Source of the DNA: Pseudomonas fluorescens
GTDB lineage: Bacteria > Pseudomonadota > Gammaproteobacteria > Pseudomonadales > Pseudomonadaceae
Length of the DNA: 64,000 nt
Reading direction: 5' to 3'
Assembly: GCF_040448305.1 (NCBI RefSeq)
Contig: NZ_CP148752.1
Location: forward strand, 4,402,001 to 4,466,000
Shown: piece after piece, positions 58,378 to 64,000 of the stretch
Numbering within the stretch: position 1 is the first letter of the stretch
Layout: each line of letters opens with the position of its first letter
The notes under the pieces: generated by a model
What the model saw: only the letters and a program-made list of their open reading frames with translations
Database searches by the model: none
What the model was told of the DNA's origin: nothing
Program-made: the position numbers and the translations under genes

Positions 58378-60145
58378 TATTTTATCCCTCCAAGTTCCTT
58401 GTACTCTCGTTCCCTTTGCTTTTCATCCGCTTCTAAAGCATCAGGCGTATAGAGCAATTCAAAAGCATCTTTGACTTTGTAGTCCTCCAGCGTCGCGGCG
58501 TGAGTATTGTTCCAAATAACACCGTCATCCGAGTTTACACCGTCAGCTACACCTAATGCTCTGAAACGTTCGAGCTCTCTGATTTCATGAGTATAGAAGC
58601 GTTTGTCCACATCTGTGATGACCAATTCACCCAGCAGAATTTTTTTCAAGCGATCAATCATGATGGCATTGGCATCCGAAGATCTGAAACGTCCCGTATG
58701 TAATTTGACCAGGTCAATACCCGTTTGGGTCACAGCAGCACTTGTCCAATCGAGATCGAGGATTGGGCCTCCAGCTTTGGCGGGATTGAAAAGTCGACCG
58801 CTGTATTTTCCCCTTGTGGTTGCTCCTTCATAAGGACTATTAAAAACAACGTAGATTGGCGGTAGACCGCTTTCAATCGGAAAGCAGTAAATGCAATCCC
58901 TGAAATCAGGCAATTCGACCGCGGGCAAGGTTTCAGGCTGCACAAGCAATGGCGACAGCGTAACTCCAGTGTATGTCGGTACTTGCGCAGGTCGGGCAGG
59001 CGAAGTTGTCGAACCGTTTCCCAAGTGAATAATTGGAAAACTGAGGATAATGGGCGGTGTATCGTTTGACGTGAAACTGTAGCTGCTGGTCGTTGGATCG
59101 AATGTCAATGCTCGTACTGGCACTTTTTCCGAGACGCTCCCTCCAGCCGGGGTTGCAACGAGTGTGTATTGGTTAAGGTCGCCATAAATCCGATAAGGAA
59201 GGTCAATGGTTCCTTCGGCAGCGGCGATTTCATTCAGGTTTGACGGCAGCTTTGGTAAAAAAGTGGTACCGGGTAGTTTGAGAGCTGTTTGAGGAAAGCG
59301 TTCGCCGTTAGCAAGAGCAGGTGAATAGAACAAGGCCCCGATCCCAACAGCAGTGGCCCGACTGATTAGTGCTTCCCCCAACCCTGCCAATAACCTAATG
59401 CCTCCCTGGATTCGCGCCCCGAAGGTCCAACCGTCGGCGAAATGGATGGCAATGGCACCCGCCACGGTTCCTGCCTCTTCGCCATGACCAATGGGCAACC
59501 TGTAGGTGTAGGCGACTTCGCCCCTTGCCAAGGCGCGATGGATTTCAGCGTCTGCAGTTGCGGAAGCGTCCTCCAAAATGCGAACGGCCTCGATAAGGAT
59601 TCGTTTAACGTAGGCGGCAGTTAGCGACAACAGGAATTCTTCATAAAAACTTAGTCGTACTTCATCATCTCTTTCTGACTCCACATCACTTGCAAAAAAC
59701 TCGGCAATTGTTTCTCTGTCTAGCGACAATGCGTCCACGCCAATATGCAATATTGCATCGTGCCAACTTCCGTGCATTGTGACCCTTTGCAAAAGCTCAA
59801 CGATGATCACTTTCTTTTTTAAGGCAGCTTCCAGCGCATTTAACTCTTGGGAGTCAATGCCTGCGGCTATGCGTTTCTCTAGATAATCTCGAATATTCGG
59901 TGCACCACCCGAAAAACATTCGTTATCTGATCGTGCGCCGAAAGAAATATCGCCACTAATTGTTGGTATTCGTTTCTGGTTTTTTTGACGCCCTCAATAC
60001 TATGCGGCGTAGTAACCGCCGGGACATTCCCATCCCAAAACAAAATACTATCGAAGCTTGAAGGAAAAACTGAGGCTTGCGCAGCTTGAACCGGCAGAGA
60101 CCCAGACGTTATTGAAGGTGAATAATGAGTAACTGGTTTTTGCAT
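58377..60145 (-). pseudogene. S-type pyocin/colicin-like bacteriocin, frameshifted at an A7 run
   Basis: The start at 60145 (GGAGTG upstream) gives MQKPVTHYSPSITSG and reads to SIEGVKK at an A7 run (59980-59986). It then stops at 59879 in that frame. One base out of frame, the protein resumes (NQKRIPTISGDIS, DNECFSGGAPNIRDYLE) and continues to the stop at 58377. The restored protein would have about 589 residues. It carries the S-type pyocin translocation domain (YVVFNSPYEGATTRGKYSGR, AGGPILDLDW). The C-terminal cytotoxic part has THEIRELERFRALG and WNNTHAATLEDYK, whose activity I cannot assign. The intact part (58377-59810) has 477 codons. Confidence 0.75.
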
Positions 60146-60312
60146 ATAGCACTCCATGCAACAATATTAATTCCATTAAATAGACAGAACAAAAGTTATG
60201 CCGCAACAACATAGCAATTTCAACACTTCAATATTTACTGCATGCATCGCGCGAAAAATAGCATTAGGCCCAAACAACCTCTGCGGCTTCCAGCAAAATC
60301 TTCACCGTTGGC

Positions 60313-60385
60313 CATTCCGTTGCACGATGGTTGTGACTTGATAGATGTGATTGGGCGGCGGTTACGGGCGCAGGCTTCTGAGTAA
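60313..60385 (+). pseudogene. 3' fragment of a DUF3077 gene (right direct repeat)
   Basis: The frame reads IPLHDGCDLIDVIGRRLRAQ and ends in TAA at 60383. It repeats the end of the gene at 57678 and has no start. It marks the right edge of the pyocin cassette. The rest of the gap 60146-60516 holds only the pyocin promoter region and the terminator below. Confidence 0.75.
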
Positions 60386-60390
60386 AGGAA

Positions 60391-60418
60391 AACGGGCATC
60401 AAAGGTGCCCGTTTTTTT
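60391..60418 (+). terminator. Rho-independent terminator after the DUF3077 fragment
   Basis: AACGGGCA and TGCCCGTT arms with a seven-base loop and a T-run. It sits 6 bp after the fragment's stop codon. Confidence 0.9.
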
Positions 60419-60516
60419 GTCTGACGAGAAAAGTGGTTTACTTGTTCTGAGGCTCGGTCCTGGCGAAGCGCGCCAGGCTTTATCTTCTTTCCGTCGGTTT
60501 GACGCCTGGATGCCTT

Positions 60517-60855
60517 ATGGAGATGAACCGTACAAAGCAGTTTGTCTGTGGATCAACTCAACACAACAACCCTCTTGAGCGCCTCATCCATGTGCTGGAG
60601 GCATCCCTCGAATTGATATCGCTTCCTGAGAATGATTTCTGCTGGTCTTTTTGGGCTGACAGCGATGAAGCAAAAGCAGAACTGGAGGGGTTGATCAAAT
60701 CGCTTAAAGCCGGGGTGCTGCCCGCAAGAACCCACTTTGCTGTACTTTTTGCACCAACAGGTCCGCTGCAAGAGCTCAGTCTCAGCAGTGGGTGGGCGGA
60801 AACCTTTTTGAAAATCGCCAGTAAATATGACGAGATAGAGGCACGGTTGTGGTGA
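60517..60855 (+). CDS. hypothetical protein (about 112 residues)
   Basis: The family is not recognised. The protein has NPLERLIHVLEASLELISLP, a Trp-rich FCWSFWADSDEAK and a C-terminal helix ending EIEARLW. Its small size and position beside a bacteriocin cassette are compatible with an orphan immunity protein, which is a guess. The start is uncertain between ATGs at 60517 and 60523. Confidence 0.5.
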   Translation: MEMNRTKQFVCGSTQHNNPLERLIHVLEASLELISLPENDFCWSFWADSDEAKAELEGLIKSLKAGVLPARTHFAVLFAPTGPLQELSLSSGWAETFLKIASKYDEIEARLW

Positions 60856-61119
60856 GGGAATGATGCTGGCTTGGCGAATGCCAGAGTCGAAATACCAAGC
60901 ACTTCCAATGATGGCTTTGGATCGTTTTCAGCACTTCGGGGCAGGCAAAAATCGGCCAGAAACAGCCTGTCATGACCGGCAGAGAACGGCCAGAAGCGGT
61001 CACTCACAGCAGATGTCGATATCAGCCTTGTTCGATAAAGGATAAGAATCCAGTTTAGCTTTTGACGCTTGCCCACTCTTTAAACAGCTCTGGAAAGCCG
61101 ACACCGGCGAAGTCATCGC
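60856..61119. other. gene-free stretch
   Basis: No convincing gene. It includes CGGCCAGAAACAGCCTGTC and CGGCCAGAAGCGGTCACTC, two related segments 45 bp apart. A short open frame ending LWKADTGEVIA at 61122 could be a worn 3' end of a gene. Confidence 0.3.
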
Positions 61120-63957
61120 CTAACCTGCGAGCTGGGCCCGTTCAGATTCATCCAAGTGCTCTAGCAGCACCGCTATCGTTGCATCCCGCAACTTGATTGC
61201 CTCTATCCAGCCCGGTCCCTGCGCCAACAGCGGAGGGCAGACATTGACGTGGATTGCACCGTGGCGCGGGAACCACTGCCCGTCGCGCAGCACCCTGCGC
61301 GTGCCGCAGATTGCGACCGGCAGCAGCGGCACGCCGACACGCGCGGCGAGCACGAAGGCGCCCATGTGGAAGGTGCGCAAGCCTGGCTCTCGGGTAAAGG
61401 TCCCCTCGGGGAAGAACACCAGCGGCTGGCCAGTCTGTAGCGCCTCGGCCAAGGGCTCGGTGTCTGCGGCGCTGCGCTGCAGGTCGAAGCGTTCGACGAA
61501 GCGGGCGCCGAGCTTGCGCAGGAACAGGCCGGCAATCCACTGGTCAGCCAGTTCGCGCTTGGCAACGAAGCTGAACTGCGGCGGCAGGGCTGCGCAGAGA
61601 ATGACGCCATCGAGGTAGCTGGCATGGTTTACGGCCAGCACGCTCACCCCTGACTCAGGCAGGCGCTCCAGCCCCGTGACGCTGAACGGCACCCCCGCCA
61701 GGCGCACGAACAGCCGTGCGGCCGCGCGGGTAAAGCTGCGGCACCAACGCTGGCGCGGCAGGATCGCGACGCCCAGCCAGGTCAGCGGTGTGACCAGCCA
61801 GAACAGCAGCCAGATGTAGGCGGCATACAGCGCAGCGCGGCAGGTCCGCCAGCTGCGACCGAACTGCCCACGTACAGCCTGCAGCACCAGGCGCAGTAGC
61901 TGGTGCCACACGGCGAGGTGCGGCCGATCCACTTCGCCGCGCTCATACAGTTCACGGCTGGCAGCACGGCGAATCTTGCCGCTGGAGGTCTTCAGTACGC
62001 TATGCGGTGGCGCCAGAACGATATCGTCGGGCGGCACACCGGTGAGGTCGACCACGATGCGGTTGACCTCCTGCTGCAGGCGTTGCCGCGCGGCAGCTTC
62101 CTTCTCGTAGCTTTCTGCCAACACCACCAGGCGCTCGGTGCCGGTGGCCGGGTCAGGACTGCCGAACACCGCGATGCAGCCTTTGCGCAGGCCGGGCAAA
62201 TTGCCGACCGCCGCTTCGACATCATAGGGATAGATGTTGCGCCCGGCACGGATGATCAAGTCCTTGGCGCGGCCGGTCAGGTAGACCTCGCCGCCGGCCA
62301 TGTAGGCGAAGTCGAGCGAGTCGAACCAGCCATCGTGCAGCACCCGGCGGGTCTCTTCGAGGTTACGGTAGTAGCCACCGGTGGTGGACGGCCCGCTGAA
62401 TTGCAGGTGACCTTCGCTGCGCTCGGGGAGTTCGACCCCGCGGCCATCGACGATGCGAATCTGATGGCCCGGCAGCGGCCGGCCGCTGGAGACGAAGCGT
62501 AGCGTCGCGCTGGCGTCCGCTTCGGCGGGCAGCGCATTGCCACGGGCCTGGAACGCCTCGCGCTGCACCCTGTCGATCAGCGGCCCTCGGTTCAGGGGAG
62601 GAAAGGCCACGCCCAGCGTGGCCTCGGCCAACCCATAGACCGGCGCCAGCGCTGTGGGCGCCAAGCCATAGCGAACGAATCGTTCGGTGAAGCGTTGCAA
62701 GGTATCCGGGCTGACCGGCTCGGCACCGTTGAAGGCCACGCGCCAACTGCTCAGGTCCAGACCTTCGAGGTCGCCGTCAGCGAGTTTGCTCAGGCACAGT
62801 TCGTAGGCGAAGTTGGGCGCCGCCGACAACGTGCCGCGGAAGCGGTCGATAGCCCATAACCAGCGCGCCGGCCGCGCAAGGAAAGCCAGCGGCGACATCA
62901 GCACCAGGCTGTAGCCGTAATACAGGCTGCCCAGCCAGGCACCGATCAGGCCCATGTCGTGGTACATGGGCAACCAGCTGACGAACACGTCCTGTGGCCC
63001 CACGTTCAGAGCCCCACCCATGGCGCGCAGATTGGCCAGCAGACTGGCGTGGCTGACCATCACGCCCTTGGGCTGTCCAGTGCTGCCCGAGGTGTACTGC
63101 AGGAAGGCGAGGTCATCCGGTTGCCGCGCGGGTGTGATGCACTCGCCCCCCTCACCGGTCAACTCGGCCACGGTGGCAATGCGAGTCAGACTCGGAACCT
63201 GCGGCTGGAGCAGTCGGGCGAGCAGCTTCGCTTGCGTCACGGTAATCAGCACTTTGACTTCGGCGTTGCGCAGGATGCCAGCCTGGCGGCGCAGATGATC
63301 CTCTATCTGCGACAGGCGCAGCGGTGGGTAGATGGGCACCGGCACACCGCCGGCCAACAGCGTTCCAAAAAAGCCATGGAGAAAGTCGCGCCCGGTGGGC
63401 AGCATCAAGGCCACGGTCTGACCCGCCTGCAAGCCACTGCGTTGCAGTCCTGCGGCAACGGCCAGAGCGTCCTGGTGCAAGGCGCCATAGCTGATGTCTT
63501 CCGGCTGCTCACTTTCATCCAGCAGGCGCACATGGGGATGTTGCGGCTGATGGCGCACATGCCATTCCAGCACTTCGATCAAGGTCCGCGCGGAGTCAGG
63601 AGCCTGCCCCGTTGCTGTCGGGGCCTCGCTGGCGTCGCTGGAGGACAACGGGCGTACCGCATCGGCACCCTGTCTGCGGTGTAGCACGCGCAGTACATCG
63701 CCGGGGGTGTCCGCCGAGGCGAACAGGGTTTCCGGTAAGCGCACACCGAATTCGTGCTCGATACGTGACCACAACTCGACCCGGGCCAGGCTGTCTACGC
63801 CCAGGTCCCGGTCGAGCACGCTGTGCAAGGTGACTTGCAAACCTTCTGCCGCCTGCGGCCGCAACTCGACCACGGTGCGCTGGACAATTTCGAGCAATTT
63901 TTCCGCGTCCCCATCGGAACGGGGAACGGCACGGGTTTCTGGAGGCGGACGAGACAT
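61120..63957 (-). CDS. ACP-fatty acyl-AMP ligase-PlsC acyltransferase fusion
   Basis: This trifunctional protein has about 945 residues. An N-terminal acyl carrier domain (about 15-95) carries the phosphopantetheine Ser in LGVDSLARVE. The adenylation domain (about 120-680) has FLQYTSGSTGQPKGVMVSHA, the FAAL-like WRVAFNGAEPVSPDTLQRF and YGLAEATLGVAF, and the C-terminal Lys loop LKTSSGKIRRAA. The C-terminal PlsC-type acyltransferase (about 740-945) has NHASYLD as the NHx4D motif and FFPEGTFTREPGLR. It could activate a fatty acid, load it on its own ACP and transfer it to a lysolipid. The order is the reverse of Aas. GAGGGG precedes the ATG at 63957. Confidence 0.85.
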   Translation of the reverse strand: MSRPPPETRAVPRSDGDAEKLLEIVQRTVVELRPQAAEGLQVTLHSVLDRDLGVDSLARVELWSRIEHEFGVRLPETLFASADTPGDVLRVLHRRQGADAVRPLSSSDASEAPTATGQAPDSARTLIEVLEWHVRHQPQHPHVRLLDESEQPEDISYGALHQDALAVAAGLQRSGLQAGQTVALMLPTGRDFLHGFFGTLLAGGVPVPIYPPLRLSQIEDHLRRQAGILRNAEVKVLITVTQAKLLARLLQPQVPSLTRIATVAELTGEGGECITPARQPDDLAFLQYTSGSTGQPKGVMVSHASLLANLRAMGGALNVGPQDVFVSWLPMYHDMGLIGAWLGSLYYGYSLVLMSPLAFLARPARWLWAIDRFRGTLSAAPNFAYELCLSKLADGDLEGLDLSSWRVAFNGAEPVSPDTLQRFTERFVRYGLAPTALAPVYGLAEATLGVAFPPLNRGPLIDRVQREAFQARGNALPAEADASATLRFVSSGRPLPGHQIRIVDGRGVELPERSEGHLQFSGPSTTGGYYRNLEETRRVLHDGWFDSLDFAYMAGGEVYLTGRAKDLIIRAGRNIYPYDVEAAVGNLPGLRKGCIAVFGSPDPATGTERLVVLAESYEKEAAARQRLQQEVNRIVVDLTGVPPDDIVLAPPHSVLKTSSGKIRRAASRELYERGEVDRPHLAVWHQLLRLVLQAVRGQFGRSWRTCRAALYAAYIWLLFWLVTPLTWLGVAILPRQRWCRSFTRAAARLFVRLAGVPFSVTGLERLPESGVSVLAVNHASYLDGVILCAALPPQFSFVAKRELADQWIAGLFLRKLGARFVERFDLQRSAADTEPLAEALQTGQPLVFFPEGTFTREPGLRTFHMGAFVLAARVGVPLLPVAICGTRRVLRDGQWFPRHGAIHVNVCPPLLAQGPGWIEAIKLRDATIAVLLEHLDESERAQLAG

Positions 63958-64000
63958 CGGCGGCCCCTCATGACAGGACACTCTGTGTGTAGATCCTTGC

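Noticed and set aside
60940..61122. Short frame ending LWKADTGEVIA before TAA, possible gene end
   Set aside because: No start codon, no recognisable family and only about 25 codons; mentioned in the gap entry but not called.

Overview
The window reads as a chromosomal segment of a fluorescent-group Pseudomonas. It has high GC, dense Pseudomonas-type REP sequences (GTGGGAGCGAGC-TTGCTCGCGA and relatives), an A/B-fused Mrp antiporter operon, DUF2388, DUF2789 and DUF3077 genes, a DksA2-type protein and an S-type pyocin. No rRNA, tRNA or CRISPR array was seen.

Layout. 1-6.5 kb: a SCO1-cytochrome c fusion (cut by the window edge), an NtrB-like membrane histidine kinase and, divergently, two related secreted proteins. 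7-10 kb: FAD/NAD(P) enzyme, XRE-cupin regulator and EamA exporter. 10.3-16.3 kb: complete mrpA(B)CDEFG operon. 16.4-17.7 kb: an IS3-family element inserted in a REP. 17.7-25 kb: small membrane and hypothetical genes, an orphan betaine-binding protein, a chemoreceptor, a DksA2-like protein and a GST. 25.3-41.4 kb: an OmpR-type two-component system, two SDR genes, an aldo/keto reductase, LysR/GlxA regulators, a lone receiver, an MXKDX repeat protein next to a molybdenum oxidoreductase/cytochrome b pair, and an rRNA-type methyltransferase. 41.5-44.3 kb: an RHS toxin gene broken by a one-base frameshift. 44.5-50.2 kb: LuxR regulator, polyamine-binding protein, P1 peptidase, a candidate sRNA, a TetR/thioesterase pair and an acetyltransferase. 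50.6-54 kb: a very large secreted multicopper oxidase. 54-57 kb: YceI, phosphoribosyltransferase and MATE exporter. 57.3-60.4 kb: a DUF3077 gene with a structured leader, then a pyocin/immunity cassette enclosed by 73-bp direct repeats. 61.1-64 kb: a fused ACP/acyl-AMP ligase/acyltransferase.

The most interesting signal is a dispersed regulon. The SCO-cytochrome gene, the secreted-protein operon and the multicopper oxidase 45 kb away each have a GG-N10-GC sigma-54 promoter. Each also carries the motif CCCCCAA-N4-GRGG in the same orientation, 104-113 bp upstream. The second secreted protein and the oxidase share a cadherin-like module and a homologous C-terminal tail of about 95 residues. The orphan kinase beside two of the promoters is the natural sensor candidate, although its NtrC-type partner is not in the window. 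By analogy with the Mn(II)-oxidising Pseudomonas Mnx system (MofA/McoA-like oxidase, NtrC-family MnxR) I infer a metal-oxidation or copper-enzyme secretion system. The metal specificity and the role of the two secreted proteins are unknown.

Both polymorphic toxin genes (RHS and pyocin) are interrupted at a seven-base A/T run. This could be slippage or phase variation, decay, or homopolymer sequencing error.
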